Shown here in pieces: positions 26,024 through 35,759 of a stretch of DNA of 64,000 bases (the stretch's first letter is position 1; each line of letters starts with the position of its first letter). Both the position numbers and the translations under genes were made by a program. Below the pieces are notes generated by a model, which was not told the origin of the DNA, did not search any database, and saw only the letters and a list, made by a program, of their open reading frames with translations. Location of the stretch: assembly GCA_017983795.1 (NCBI GenBank), contig JAGOAS010000002.1, positions 310,001-374,000 on the forward strand. The letters are read 5' to 3'. Source of the stretch: Piscinibacter sp. Its GTDB lineage: Bacteria; Pseudomonadota; Gammaproteobacteria; Burkholderiales; Burkholderiaceae_C.

Positions 26024-28729
26024 TTATGCGTACAGCGGGTTGATCTTCTCGGGGTTGATGCCGTACTTCTTGATGGCCTCGGCCACCTTCGCCGCCGGCA
26101 CGCTGCCCTCGTCGGCCAGCGCCTTGAGCGCGGCCACCACCACGTAGTGGCGGTTGATCTCGAAGTGCTCGCGCAGCTTGTTGCGGAAATCGCTGCGGCC
26201 GAAGCCGTCGGTGCCGAGCACCTTGTAGGCGCGGCCCTTGGGGATGTAGGCGCGGATCTGCTCGGCGTAGTTCTTCATGTAGTCGGTCGAAGCCACCACC
26301 GGGCCGGCGTGCGGCTCGAGCTGCTGCGTGACGAAGGGCACGCGCGGCTTGTCCGTCGGGTGCAGCAGGTTCCAGCGCTCGCAGTCCTGGCCGTCGCGCG
26401 CCAGCTCGTTGAAGCTCGGGCAGCTCCACACGTTGGCGGCCACGCCCCAGTCCTTCTCCAGCAGTTCCTTGGCCGCCATCGATTCGCGCAGGATGGTGCC
26501 GCTGCCCAGCAGGTTGACGCGCGGCGTCTTCTTCTTGCCCTCCTCCAGGAGGTACATGCCCTTGATGATCTGCTCCTCGGTGCCGGCCTTCAGGCCCGGC
26601 ATCGGGTAGTTCTCGTTGAGCAGGGTGATGTAGTAGAAGACGTTGTCCTGCTTCTCCACCATGCGCTTGAGGCCATGGTGCAGGATCACGCCGACCTCGT
26701 GCGCGAAGGTCGGGTCGTAGCAGACGCAGTTCGGGATCGTGCCGGCGAGGATGTGGCTGTGGCCGTCCTCGTGCTGCAGGCCCTCGCCGTTCAGCGTGGT
26801 GCGGCCCGAGGTGCCGCCGAGCAGGAAGCCGCGCGCCTGCATGTCGCCGGCCGCCCAGGCCAGGTCGCCGACGCGCTGGAAGCCGAACATCGAGTAGTAC
26901 ACGTAGAACGGCACCATGATGCGGTTGTTCGTCGAGTACGAGGTCGCCGCGGCGATCCAGCTCGCCATGCCGCCCGCCTCGTTGATGCCTTCCTGCAGGA
27001 TCTGGCCGGCCTTGTCCTCGCGGTAGTACATCACCTGGTCCTTGTCGACCGGGGTGTAGTTCTGGCCCATCGGGTTGTAGATGCCGATCTGGCGGAACAG
27101 GCCTTCCATGCCGAAGGTGCGCGCCTCGTCGACGAGGATGGGCACGACGCGCTTGCCCAGCGCCTGGTCGCGCAGCAGCTGCGTGAGGAAGCGCACGTAG
27201 GCCTGCGTGGTGCTGATCTCGCGGCCCTCGGCGGTGGGCTCGAGCACGGCCTTGAAGGTGTCGAGCGCGGGCACGGTGAAGTGCTCGTCGGCCTTGGTGC
27301 GGCGGTGCGGCAGGTAGCCGCCCAGCGCCTTGCGGCGCTCGTGCAGGTAGCGCATCTCCGGCGTGTCGTCGGCCGGCTTGTAGAACGGGATCTCGGCGAG
27401 CTGGTCGTCCGGGATCGGCATGTTGAAGCGGTCGCGGAAGGCGCGCACGTCCTCGTCGATCAGCTTCTTGGTCTGGTGCGCGGTGTTCTTGCCCTCGCCG
27501 CTCTTGCCCATGCCGAAGCCCTTGACCGTCTTGATCAGCAGCACGGTGGGCTGGCCCTTGTGGTGGGTGGCGCGGTGGAAGGCCGCGTAGACCTTCTGCG
27601 GGTCGTGGCCGCCGCGCTGCAGGCGCCAGATGTCCTCGTCGCTCATCTTGGCGACCATCTCCAGCAGCTTGGGATGGCGGCCGAAGAAGTTCTTGCGCAC
27701 GAAGGCGCCGTCGTTGGCCTTCATCGCCTGGTAGTCGCCGTCGACGACGTCCATCATCACCTTGCGCAGGATGCCTTCCTTGTCGCGCGCCAGCAGCGGA
27801 TCCCAGTAGCTGCCCCACAGCAGCTTGATGACGTTCCAGCCCGAGCCGCGGAACTCGCCCTCCAGCTCCTGGATGATCTTGCCGTTGCCGCGCACCGGGC
27901 CGTCCAGGCGCTGCAGGTTGCAGTTGATGACGAACACCAGGTTGTCGAGCTTCTCGCGCGCCGCCAGGCCGATGGCGCCCAGGCTTTCCGGCTCGTCCAT
28001 CTCGCCGTCGCCGCAGAACACCCAGACCTTGCGGTTCGCCGTGTCGGCGATGCCGCGCGCATGCAGGTACTTGAGGAAGCGCGCCTGGTAGATCGCCATC
28101 AGCGGGCCCAGGCCCATGGAGACGGTCGGGAACTGCCAGAACTCCGGCATCAGCTTGGGGTGCGGGTAGCTCGAGATGCCCTTGCCGTCGACCTCCTGGC
28201 GGAAGTTCAGCAGCTGCTCCTCGCTGATGCGCCCTTCCATGTAGGCGCGCGCGTACACGCCCGGCGCGCTGTGGCCCTGGATGTAGAGCAGGTCGCCGCC
28301 GTGGCCCTCGCTCTCGGCATGCCAGAAGTGGTTGAAGCCGGTGCCGAACATGGTCGCCACCGAGGCGAAGGAGGAGATGTGGCCGCCCAGGTCGCCGCCG
28401 TCGGCGGGGTGCAGGCGGTTGGCCTTGACCACCATCGCCATCGCGTTCCAGCGCATGTAGGTGCGCAGGCGCTCCTCGATCTCGATGTTGCCCGGCGAGC
28501 GCTCTTCCTGGTCGGCCGGGATGGTGTTCACGTAGGCGGTGTTGGCCGAGAACGGCACGTCGATGCCGGCCTGGCGCGCATGGTCGATCAGCTGCTCGAG
28601 CAGGAAGTGGGCGCGCTCGCCGCCTTCGTTGCCGATCACGGCCGACAGCGCATCGAGCCACTCGCGGGTTTCCTGGCTGTCGGCATCGTTGGCGGCGGCA
28701 CCGAGGAAGGATTCGGGTACTGCGGACAT
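26024..28729 (-). CDS. aceE: Pyruvate dehydrogenase E1 (homodimeric type)
   Basis: Thiamine-diphosphate enzyme that decarboxylates pyruvate and acetylates the E2 lipoyl group. It has 901 residues, the usual length for the AceE homodimer. Seen are the N-terminal region NTIPADQEERSPGNIEIE, HPADGGDLGGHIS, the ThDP-binding stretch FCGDGEMDEPES...NCNLQRLDGPV, and the C-terminal transketolase-like part (GTDGFGRSDFR). ATG at 28729 has AGGAGA just upstream. It is first in the aceE-aceF-lpdA operon. The 167 bases before it are shared with the divergent sensor kinase gene and must hold both promoters; I could not assign them with confidence. Confidence 0.97.
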   Translation of the reverse strand: MSAVPESFLGAAANDADSQETREWLDALSAVIGNEGGERAHFLLEQLIDHARQAGIDVPFSANTAYVNTIPADQEERSPGNIEIEERLRTYMRWNAMAMVVKANRLHPADGGDLGGHISSFASVATMFGTGFNHFWHAESEGHGGDLLYIQGHSAPGVYARAYMEGRISEEQLLNFRQEVDGKGISSYPHPKLMPEFWQFPTVSMGLGPLMAIYQARFLKYLHARGIADTANRKVWVFCGDGEMDEPESLGAIGLAAREKLDNLVFVINCNLQRLDGPVRGNGKIIQELEGEFRGSGWNVIKLLWGSYWDPLLARDKEGILRKVMMDVVDGDYQAMKANDGAFVRKNFFGRHPKLLEMVAKMSDEDIWRLQRGGHDPQKVYAAFHRATHHKGQPTVLLIKTVKGFGMGKSGEGKNTAHQTKKLIDEDVRAFRDRFNMPIPDDQLAEIPFYKPADDTPEMRYLHERRKALGGYLPHRRTKADEHFTVPALDTFKAVLEPTAEGREISTTQAYVRFLTQLLRDQALGKRVVPILVDEARTFGMEGLFRQIGIYNPMGQNYTPVDKDQVMYYREDKAGQILQEGINEAGGMASWIAAATSYSTNNRIMVPFYVYYSMFGFQRVGDLAWAAGDMQARGFLLGGTSGRTTLNGEGLQHEDGHSHILAGTIPNCVCYDPTFAHEVGVILHHGLKRMVEKQDNVFYYITLLNENYPMPGLKAGTEEQIIKGMYLLEEGKKKTPRVNLLGSGTILRESMAAKELLEKDWGVAANVWSCPSFNELARDGQDCERWNLLHPTDKPRVPFVTQQLEPHAGPVVASTDYMKNYAEQIRAYIPKGRAYKVLGTDGFGRSDFRNKLREHFEINRHYVVVAALKALADEGSVPAAKVAEAIKKYGINPEKINPLYA

Positions 28730-28896
28730 GCTTGTCTCCTGGGATGGTTCTTGGGTCGGGCGCGAGTGTCGCACAAGCTCCGTCATTTTCCAAATCGCAA
28801 GACTGCATCCTGCAATGCGAAATACACAAGCGCCCCACCCCGCCGCTGCGGGAAGGGCCAAGGTTCGCGCGGAACGCGCCCGCCGATAATCCGCAG

Positions 28897-31428
28897 ATGC
28901 ACGCACCCCACGAACCGGCGCCGCTTCCGCGCGCCCCGAACGGCTGGCCGCAACGCCTGTTCGGCCGCTGGTGGCGGCGCCAGTCTCCCGCCCGCCAGGA
29001 CCGTTACGCCACGCTCGGCCCGCTGGTGTCGGTGCTGCTCTTCCTGGCGGCGATCATTTCCGCCTTCTGGTACCTGCGCAACGAGGAACTGGAGCGCGAG
29101 CAGGCCTCGGTCAAGCGCGATACCGAGATCGCCCAGCAGCAGATCCGCCTGCGCCTGATCGAGAACCAGGAGCAGCTGGTGCGCATCGCGCGCGAGATCG
29201 GCACGCGCGCGATCGACCAGGAAGACTTCCTCGGCCAGGCCGCCTCGTTCACGCGCGAGCGGCCCGAGATCACCGCGCTGACCTGGATCGGTGCCAACCG
29301 CGCGCGCCGCGCGAGCTACTCGGCCACCACCTTCCTGGCCGAGACCGGCGCGGCGCCCGAGCCCCCCGGAGCGCCGCGGCCGAGCGAGCCGGCGGCCGCC
29401 TTCGACGCCGCGCGCGAGCTGCGCCAGCCGGTCTATTCGCGCCCCTTCACCGACGCGGCCGGCAACGCCGTCTTCCAGGTGCACGTGCCGCTGATCGACC
29501 GCGCCGCCTTCGCCGGCTCGCTGGTGGCCGAGTACTCGGTCGAGAGCCTGATGCGCTACTTCGTGCCGGCGGAAGTGTCGAACCGCCACGCCATCGCGCT
29601 GCTCGACGCGAGCGACCACGTGCTGGCCAGCACCGTCACCACCATGCCGGGGGCCAAGCCGCGCCGCGTGCAGATCGTGCACGACGTGCCGGTGGCGCCG
29701 GCGGGCAACGGCCTGTACCTGCGCGGCCAGGGCCAGCGCACCTCGATCGGCCTGATCTCCAACACGCTGTTCTGGATGGTGGCCGCGCTGTCGGTGCTGA
29801 CGGTGTGGATGCTGCTGGGCACCTGGCGCCACATGCGCCGCCGCCTGCAGATGCAGAACGCGCTGGTCAGCGAGACCAACTTCCGCCGCGCGATGGAGAA
29901 CTCCATGCTGACCGGCATGCGCGCGATGGACCAGGAAGGCCGCATCACCTACGTCAACCCGGCCTTCTGCGCGATGACCGGCTTCCTCGAGTCGGAGCTG
30001 ATCGGGCGCCGCCCGCCCTTCCCCTACTGGCCGCCGGATCGCTTCGAGGAGAACAACCGCCTGCTGCAGCAGGAACTGCAGGGCCGCAGCCCGGCCGGCG
30101 GCATCGAGGTCCGGGTGATGCGCAAGGACGGCTCGACCTTCGACTCGCGCATGTACGTCTCGCCGCTGATCGACCCGAAGGGCCAGCAGAGCGGCTGGAT
30201 GACCTCGATGACCAACATCACCGAGGCCAAGCGCATCCGCGACCAGCTCTCGGCCTCGCACGAGCGCTTCACCACCGTGCTGGAGGGGCTGGACGCGGCG
30301 GTGTCGGTGCTGTCGGTGCAGCAGGCCGAGCTGCTGTTCGCCAACCGCTCCTACCGGCTCTGGTTCGGCGCCGACGCACGCGGCCACGCGCTGCTGGCCG
30401 GCGCCGAGCCCGCGCCCTTCGAGGCCAGCGAGTTCGGCGACACCATCGAGTCGCTCGGCGGCCTGCCGACGGCCGAGCTGACCGAGGCCACTTCCGATTC
30501 GCGCGAGGTCTTCATCGAGCCGCTGCAGAAGTGGTTCGACGTGCGCACGCGCTACCTGCAGTGGACCGACGGCCGTCTCGCGCAGATGCTGATCGCCACC
30601 GACATCACCGCGCGCCGGCATGCCGAGAACGTGGCCGCGCACCAGGCCGAGAAGGCGCAGGTGACGAGCCGCCTGGTGACCATGGGCGAGATGGCCTCGT
30701 CGGTGGCGCACGAGCTGAACCAGCCGCTGACCGCGATCACCAACTACTGCAACGGCATGGTCAGCCGCGTGCGCGGCGACCAGATCGGCAAGGACGACCT
30801 GATCGCCGCGCTGGAGAAGACCGCGCGCCAGGCGCAGCGCGCCGGGCAGATCATCCACCGCATCCGCGCCTTCGTGAAACGCAGCGAGCCGCAGCGCCAG
30901 CCGGCGCAGGCCAAGGAGATCGTCGAGGACGCGGTCGAGCTCGCCGGCATCGAGCTGCGCCGCCGCAACGTGGCGCTGTCGACCTACGTCGCGCAGCGCC
31001 TGCCGACGCTGATGGTCGACCCCATCCTGATCGAGCAGGTGGTGCTCAACCTGGTGAAGAACGCCGCCGAGGCGATCGACAACGCCAACCTGCCGCCCAA
31101 GCGCCGCAACATCGAGTTGCGCGTGGTGCCGCGCCACACCCCCGAGGAAGGGGGCGTGATCGAGTTCACGGTGACCGATGCCGGCCCGGGCCTCAAGGAG
31201 GAAGTCATCGCGCGCATGTACGAGGCATTCTTCTCGACCAAGACCGATGGCCTGGGCATCGGCCTGTCCTTGTGCCGCTCGATCGTGGAGAGCCACCACG
31301 GGCGGATCAAGGCGCAGAACCTCTACAATGCCGACACCGTCGTGGGTTGCCGTTTCTCCTTCACGCTGCCGGTCGACATCACGCGCAGCGACGCCCATCC
31401 GACCTCTCATCCGACCGCCGTTTCATGA
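28897..31428 (+). CDS. PAS-domain sensor histidine kinase
   Basis: Membrane sensor kinase of 843 residues. An N-terminal membrane segment ([14 protein letters not shown]), an extracytoplasmic sensor region of about 270 residues and a second membrane segment ([18 protein letters not shown]) are followed by two PAS domains ([20 protein letters not shown], then [14 protein letters not shown]). The HisKA domain carries phospho-acceptor His605 in [12 protein letters not shown], and the ATPase domain has N (LVKNAAEAI), G1 (DAGPG) and G2 (GLGIGLSL) boxes. The stop overlaps the response regulator start in ATGA, so the two are translationally coupled. Architecture resembles DctB/FixL-type kinases that pair with FixJ-like regulators. 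The signal and target genes cannot be read from the sequence. Divergence from aceE makes a link to carbon metabolism possible but unproven. Confidence 0.88.
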   Translation: MHAPHEPAPLPRAPNGWPQRLFGRWWRRQSPARQDRYATLGPLVSVLLFLAAIISAFWYLRNEELEREQASVKRDTEIAQQQIRLRLIENQEQLVRIAREIGTRAIDQEDFLGQAASFTRERPEITALTWIGANRARRASYSATTFLAETGAAPEPPGAPRPSEPAAAFDAARELRQPVYSRPFTDAAGNAVFQVHVPLIDRAAFAGSLVAEYSVESLMRYFVPAEVSNRHAIALLDASDHVLASTVTTMPGAKPRRVQIVHDVPVAPAGNGLYLRGQGQRTSIGLISNTLFWMVAALSVLTVWMLLGTWRHMRRRLQMQNALVSETNFRRAMENSMLTGMRAMDQEGRITYVNPAFCAMTGFLESELIGRRPPFPYWPPDRFEENNRLLQQELQGRSPAGGIEVRVMRKDGSTFDSRMYVSPLIDPKGQQSGWMTSMTNITEAKRIRDQLSASHERFTTVLEGLDAAVSVLSVQQAELLFANRSYRLWFGADARGHALLAGAEPAPFEASEFGDTIESLGGLPTAELTEATSDSREVFIEPLQKWFDVRTRYLQWTDGRLAQMLIATDITARRHAENVAAHQAEKAQVTSRLVTMGEMASSVAHELNQPLTAITNYCNGMVSRVRGDQIGKDDLIAALEKTARQAQRAGQIIHRIRAFVKRSEPQRQPAQAKEIVEDAVELAGIELRRRNVALSTYVAQRLPTLMVDPILIEQVVLNLVKNAAEAIDNANLPPKRRNIELRVVPRHTPEEGGVIEFTVTDAGPGLKEEVIARMYEAFFSTKTDGLGIGLSLCRSIVESHHGRIKAQNLYNADTVVGCRFSFTLPVDITRSDAHPTSHPTAVS

Positions 31429-32051
31429 GCCTCATTCCCAAGAAGGGCACCGTCTACGTCGTCGACGACGACGAGGCCGTGCGCGACTCGCTGCAGTGGC
31501 TGCTCGAGGGCAAGGACTACCGCGTCAAGTGCTTCGACTCGGCCGAGTCGTTCCTGTCGCGCTTCGATCCGCGCGAGGTGGCCTGCCTGATCGCCGACAT
31601 CCGAATGGACGGCATGAGCGGCCTCGAGCTGCAGGATCGCCTGATGGAGCGCAAGAGCCCGCTGCCCATCGTCTTCATCACCGGCCACGGCGACGTGCCG
31701 ATGGCCGTGACGACGATGAAGAAGGGCGCGATGGACTTCATCGAGAAGCCCTTCAAGGAGGAAGAGCTGCTGTCGCTGGTCGAGCGCATGCTCGAGCAGG
31801 CGCGCGCCGCCTTCAGCCAGCACCAGGAAGCCGCCAGCCGCGACGCGCTGCTCTCGCGCCTGACCACGCGCGAGGCGCAGGTGCTCGAGCGCATCGTCGC
31901 CGGGCGCCTGAACAAGCAGATCGCCGACGACCTGGGCATCAGCATCAAGACGGTGGAGGCGCACCGCGCCAACATCATGGAAAAGCTCAACGCCAACACC
32001 GTGGCCGATCTGCTCAAGATCGCGCTCGGCGCGCAGGCCGCGAAAGCCTGA
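31425..32051 (+). CDS. FixJ/NarL-type response regulator
   Basis: DNA-binding partner of the upstream kinase, 208 residues. The receiver domain has the acidic pocket VVDDDE, phospho-acceptor Asp58 in IADIRMDG, Thr/Lys switch residues in FITGHG and IEKPF. The C-terminal LuxR-type HTH has [19 protein letters not shown] and [16 protein letters not shown]. Start ATG overlaps the kinase stop by 4 bases. A strong intrinsic terminator follows its stop. The receiver-linker-LuxR layout is that of FixJ/TtrR/DctR regulators. Confidence 0.92.
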   Translation: MSLIPKKGTVYVVDDDEAVRDSLQWLLEGKDYRVKCFDSAESFLSRFDPREVACLIADIRMDGMSGLELQDRLMERKSPLPIVFITGHGDVPMAVTTMKKGAMDFIEKPFKEEELLSLVERMLEQARAAFSQHQEAASRDALLSRLTTREAQVLERIVAGRLNKQIADDLGISIKTVEAHRANIMEKLNANTVADLLKIALGAQAAKA

Positions 32052-32069
32052 ACGTCACCAACTCACCCG

Positions 32070-32099
32070 AGGCCGCTGCGAAGCGGCCTTTGTTCTTTC
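32070..32099 (+). terminator. Intrinsic terminator after the two-component pair
   Basis: Stem AGGCCGCT (32070-32077), loop GCGA, stem AGCGGCCT (32082-32089), then TTGTTCTTTC. It separates the kinase/regulator operon from folD, although it lies only 15 bases before the folD start. Confidence 0.85.
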
Positions 32100-32113
32100 A
32101 AGGACCCTCTTTC

Positions 32114-32962
32114 ATGACCGCCCAGCTCATCGACGGTAACGCCCTGGCAAAACAGACCCGCACCGAGGTGGCGCAACGCGTCGCAGCGCTCGTTGCACGA
32201 GGCCGGCGCCCCGGCCTCGCGGTGATCCTGGTCGGCGACAACCCGGCCTCGCAGGTGTACGTGAAGCACAAGGTGGCCGACTGCGAGAGCGTGGGCATGC
32301 ATTCGGTGCTGGATCGCCATCCGGCCGATCTGAGCGAGGCCGAGTTGCTGGCGCGCATCCGCGCGCTCAATGCCGACCCGGCGATCGACGGCATCCTCGT
32401 GCAGCTGCCGCTGCCCGCGCACATCGACGCCAACAAGGTCATCGAGACGATCTCGCCGGCGAAAGACGTGGACGGCTTTCACGTCGCCAGCGCCGGCGCG
32501 CTGATGATCGGCCGGCCCGGCTTCAAGGCCTGCACGCCCTACGGCTGCATGAAGATGCTCGAGGCCATCGGCTGCAACCCCAAGGGCAAGCACGCCGTGG
32601 TGATCGGCCGCAGCAACATCGTCGGCAAGCCGATGGCGATGATGCTGCTGCAGGCCAACGCGACGGTGACCGTCTGCCACAGCGCCACGCCCGACCTCGC
32701 CCACCACACGCGCCAGGCCGACATCGTGGTGGCCGCGGTGGGCAAGCGCAACGTCCTGACCGCCGACATGGTCAAGCCCGGCGCGGTGATCATCGACGTC
32801 GGCATGAACCGCAACGACGAAGGCAAGCTGTGCGGCGACGTCGATTTTCCCGGCGTGCGCGAGGTGGCCGGCTGGATCACGCCGGTGCCCGGCGGCGTCG
32901 GGCCGATGACGCGGGCCATGCTGCTGGTCAACACCATCGAGGCCGCCGAACGCGCGGCCTGA
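32114..32962 (+). CDS. folD: Bifunctional methylenetetrahydrofolate dehydrogenase / methenyltetrahydrofolate cyclohydrolase
   Basis: Cytoplasmic folate one-carbon enzyme interconverting 5,10-methylene-, 5,10-methenyl- and 10-formyl-THF with NADP. It has 282 residues, normal length. Family signatures are present: [14 protein letters not shown] with the catalytic Tyr/Lys, [10 protein letters not shown], the Rossmann motif [11 protein letters not shown], and [14 protein letters not shown] near the end. ATG at 32114 begins the standard N terminus. It follows a terminator, so it probably has its own promoter or relies on read-through. prlC follows after 9 bases. Confidence 0.97.
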   Translation: MTAQLIDGNALAKQTRTEVAQRVAALVARGRRPGLAVILVGDNPASQVYVKHKVADCESVGMHSVLDRHPADLSEAELLARIRALNADPAIDGILVQLPLPAHIDANKVIETISPAKDVDGFHVASAGALMIGRPGFKACTPYGCMKMLEAIGCNPKGKHAVVIGRSNIVGKPMAMMLLQANATVTVCHSATPDLAHHTRQADIVVAAVGKRNVLTADMVKPGAVIIDVGMNRNDEGKLCGDVDFPGVREVAGWITPVPGGVGPMTRAMLLVNTIEAAERAA

Positions 32963-32971
32963 GGCACGCCC

Positions 32972-35047
32972 ATGGACAACAACCCGCTGCTCTCGCTCGA
33001 CGCCCTGCCCGCCTGGGACCGCATCCGCCCCGAACACGTCGCGCCCGCGGTCGATGCGCTGCTCGCGGAGGCCAACGCGGCGCTCGAGCAGGCGGTGAGC
33101 GCGGCTACGCCGGCCGAGTACGACGCGCTCTCGGCCGTGCTCGACGTGGCCACCGAGCGCCTCGGCCGCGCCTGGGGCGCGGTGCGCCATCTCAACGCGG
33201 TGATGGACACACCCGAGCTGCGCGCCGCCTACACCGAGAACCTGCCGCGCATCACCGAGTTCCACACCCGCATGGGCGCGGACGAGCGCCTCTACGCCAA
33301 ATACAAGGCCATCCTCGCGGCGCCCGCGGCCGCTGCCTTGAGCCCGGCGCGGCGCAAGGCGCTCTCCAACGCGGTGCGCGACTTCGTGCTCTCCGGCGCC
33401 GAGCTGCAGGGTGACGCCAAGGCGCGCTTCACGCAGATCCAGGAGCGCCAGGCCGAGCTGTCGCGCGGCTTCTCCGAACACGTGCTCGACGCCACCGACG
33501 GCTTCGCGCACTACGCGAGCGAGGCCGAGCTCGACGGCGTGCCGGCCGACGTGATCCAGGCCGCCCGCGCCGCGGCGCAGGCCGAAGGCCTGGAAGGCTG
33601 CAAGCTCACGCTGCACTTCCCCAGCTACTTCCCGGTGATGCAGTACGCACGCAACCGCGGCCTGCGCGAGAAGCTCTACACGGCCTACGTGACGCGCGCC
33701 AGCGAGCTTGGGCCCGCCGCGCTCGACAACGGCCCGCTGATGCGCGAACTGCTCGCGCTGCGCCAGGAGGAAGCGCAGCTGCTTGGCAAGGCCAGCTTCG
33801 CCGAGGTGTCGCTGGTGGCCAAGATGGCCGAGTCGCCGCAGCAGGTGATCGCCTTCCTGCGCGACCTCGCGGCGCGCGCGCGGTCCGGCGCCGAGCGCGA
33901 CCTGGCCGAGCTGCGCGAGTTTGCGCGCGCCGAGCTGGGCATCGACGATCTGCAGGCCTGGGACATGGCCTTCGCAGCCGAGCGCCTGAAGGAGAAGCGC
34001 TACGCCTTCAGCGACCAGGAGATCAAGCCTTACTTCGTGCAGGAGCGGGTTCTCGACGGCCTGTTCCGCATCGTCGAGACGCTCTTCGAAGTGCGCATCC
34101 GCCCCGACGAGGCGCCGGTGTGGCACCCGAGCGTGCGCTTCTTCCGCATCGAGCGGCCGGCTGCCAGCGGCGACGCCGCACCCGAGCTGATCGGCCAGTT
34201 CTACCTCGACCCGCATGCCCGCCCCGGCAAGCGCCCCGGCGCCTGGATGGACGGCACGCGCGAGCGCTGGCTGCGCCCCGGCCGCCAGCTGCAGACGCCG
34301 GTGGCGCACCTGGTGTGCAACTTCGCGCCGCCGCTGGACGGCCGCCCCGCACTGCTGACGCACGACGACGTGCAGACGCTGTTCCACGAATTCGGCCACG
34401 GCCTGCACCACCTGCTCACGCGCGTCGACGATCTCGGCGTCTCGGGCATCTCCGGTGTCGAGTGGGATGCGGTCGAGCTGCCCAGCCAGTTCATGGAGAA
34501 CCTGTGCTGGGAGTGGGAGGTGCTGCAGCGCCTGTCGGGCCACGTCGACAGCGGCGAGCCGCTGCCGCGCGCCCTCTTCGATCGCATGCTCGCGGCCAAG
34601 AACTTTCACAGCGGCCTGCAGACGCTGCGCCAGGTCGAGTTCGCGCTGATCGACATGCGGCTGCATGCCGAGCCCGGCAACGCGGATCGCATCGCCGAAG
34701 TGGCCGCCGAGGTGCGCGCCGAGGTGGCTGTGCTGGCCACGCCGCCCTTCAACCGCTTCCTGCACAGCTTCTCGCACATCTTCGCCGGCGGCTATGCGGC
34801 GGGCTACTACAGCTACAAGTGGGCCGAGGTGCTCTCCGCCGACGCCTGGAGCGCCTTCGAGGAAGCCGCCGCCAGCGGCAGCGTGCTGGACGTGCCCACC
34901 GGCCGGCGCTACCGCCAGAGCGTGCTCGAAGCCGGCGGCAGCCGCGGCGCGATGGACAGCTTCAAGGCCTTCCGCGGCCGCGAGCCGCGCATCGATGCCT
35001 TGTTGCGCCACCAGGGCCTTGCCGACGGCCAGCCGCCCGCGGCGTGA
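32972..35047 (+). CDS. prlC: Oligopeptidase A, M3 zinc metallopeptidase
   Basis: Cytoplasmic peptidase of the thimet oligopeptidase family, which degrades short peptides including cleaved signal peptides. It has 691 residues, close to the usual 680. The zinc motif HEFGH is at 472-476 and the third ligand region WDAVELPSQFMENLCWEW follows. The N terminus (NNPLLSLDALPAWDRIRPEH) matches the family start. It lies 9 bases downstream of folD, probably cotranscribed. Confidence 0.95.
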   Translation: MDNNPLLSLDALPAWDRIRPEHVAPAVDALLAEANAALEQAVSAATPAEYDALSAVLDVATERLGRAWGAVRHLNAVMDTPELRAAYTENLPRITEFHTRMGADERLYAKYKAILAAPAAAALSPARRKALSNAVRDFVLSGAELQGDAKARFTQIQERQAELSRGFSEHVLDATDGFAHYASEAELDGVPADVIQAARAAAQAEGLEGCKLTLHFPSYFPVMQYARNRGLREKLYTAYVTRASELGPAALDNGPLMRELLALRQEEAQLLGKASFAEVSLVAKMAESPQQVIAFLRDLAARARSGAERDLAELREFARAELGIDDLQAWDMAFAAERLKEKRYAFSDQEIKPYFVQERVLDGLFRIVETLFEVRIRPDEAPVWHPSVRFFRIERPAASGDAAPELIGQFYLDPHARPGKRPGAWMDGTRERWLRPGRQLQTPVAHLVCNFAPPLDGRPALLTHDDVQTLFHEFGHGLHHLLTRVDDLGVSGISGVEWDAVELPSQFMENLCWEWEVLQRLSGHVDSGEPLPRALFDRMLAAKNFHSGLQTLRQVEFALIDMRLHAEPGNADRIAEVAAEVRAEVAVLATPPFNRFLHSFSHIFAGGYAAGYYSYKWAEVLSADAWSAFEEAAASGSVLDVPTGRRYRQSVLEAGGSRGAMDSFKAFRGREPRIDALLRHQGLADGQPPAA

Positions 35048-35126
35048 GCAATTGCCCACGCCCGCGCTTGCCGTGGGCGGGCGCAGGGCTACCATTGCCG
35101 CAGCCCAGGCAGCGCCGGAGACGCGC

Positions 35127-35759
35127 ATGACGACGAATACCACCCTACCGATCCGCAGGCCGGCGCTTCGCGCCGCCGTGGCCGTCATGGCCGTGCTGAC
35201 GGCCCTGCCGGCGGCGGCGCTCTACAAGGTCGTCGGGCCTGACGGCAAGGTGACCTACACCGACCGACCGCCAACCCCGGCCTCCGGCCGCATCAGCCCG
35301 GTCAACGCCCGCACCGGGGCGGCCGAGCCCGATGCCGTGCTGCCGCTCGAACTGCGCCAGGCGGCCGGCCGCTTCCCCGTCACGCTGTACACCGCGCCCA
35401 GCGGCTGCGAACCCTGCGACGACGCCCGTGCGCTGCTGCGCAAGCGCGGCATCCCGCACGTCGAACGGCAGGTGCTCAGCCGCGAGGATTCCGATGCGCT
35501 GCAGAAGCTCACCGGCGGGCGCGAGATGCCGGTGCTGGCGATCGGCGGCCAGCAGCTCAAGGGGCTGACCCCCGACACCTGGAACAGCTACCTCGACCTG
35601 GCCGGCTATCCGCGCGAATCGCGCCTGCCGGCCGGTTATGCCTTCGCCGCGCCGCAACCGCTGACCGAGCGGCCCGCCGCTGCCGCAGCACCCGCGGCCA
35701 AGCCGGCCGAGCCGCCCGCGGCCGAAGCCACGCCGGCGCCGGGTTCGTTCAGGTTCTGA
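35127..35759 (+). CDS. Exported DUF4124 plus glutaredoxin-like protein
   Basis: A probable periplasmic thiol-disulfide protein of 210 residues. It has a signal peptide (hydrophobic AAVAVMAVLTALPAAA), a DUF4124 segment (LYKVVGPDGKVTYTDRPP), a glutaredoxin-like domain with redox motif CEPC in TAPSGCEPCDDAR, and an alanine/proline-rich tail. GGAG six bases before ATG 35127 supports the start. DUF4124-glutaredoxin combinations occur in betaproteobacteria, but the substrate is not known. Its 3' end overlaps the convergent MFS gene by 11 bases. Confidence 0.85.
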   Translation: MTTNTTLPIRRPALRAAVAVMAVLTALPAAALYKVVGPDGKVTYTDRPPTPASGRISPVNARTGAAEPDAVLPLELRQAAGRFPVTLYTAPSGCEPCDDARALLRKRGIPHVERQVLSREDSDALQKLTGGREMPVLAIGGQQLKGLTPDTWNSYLDLAGYPRESRLPAGYAFAAPQPLTERPAAAAAPAAKPAEPPAAEATPAPGSFRF

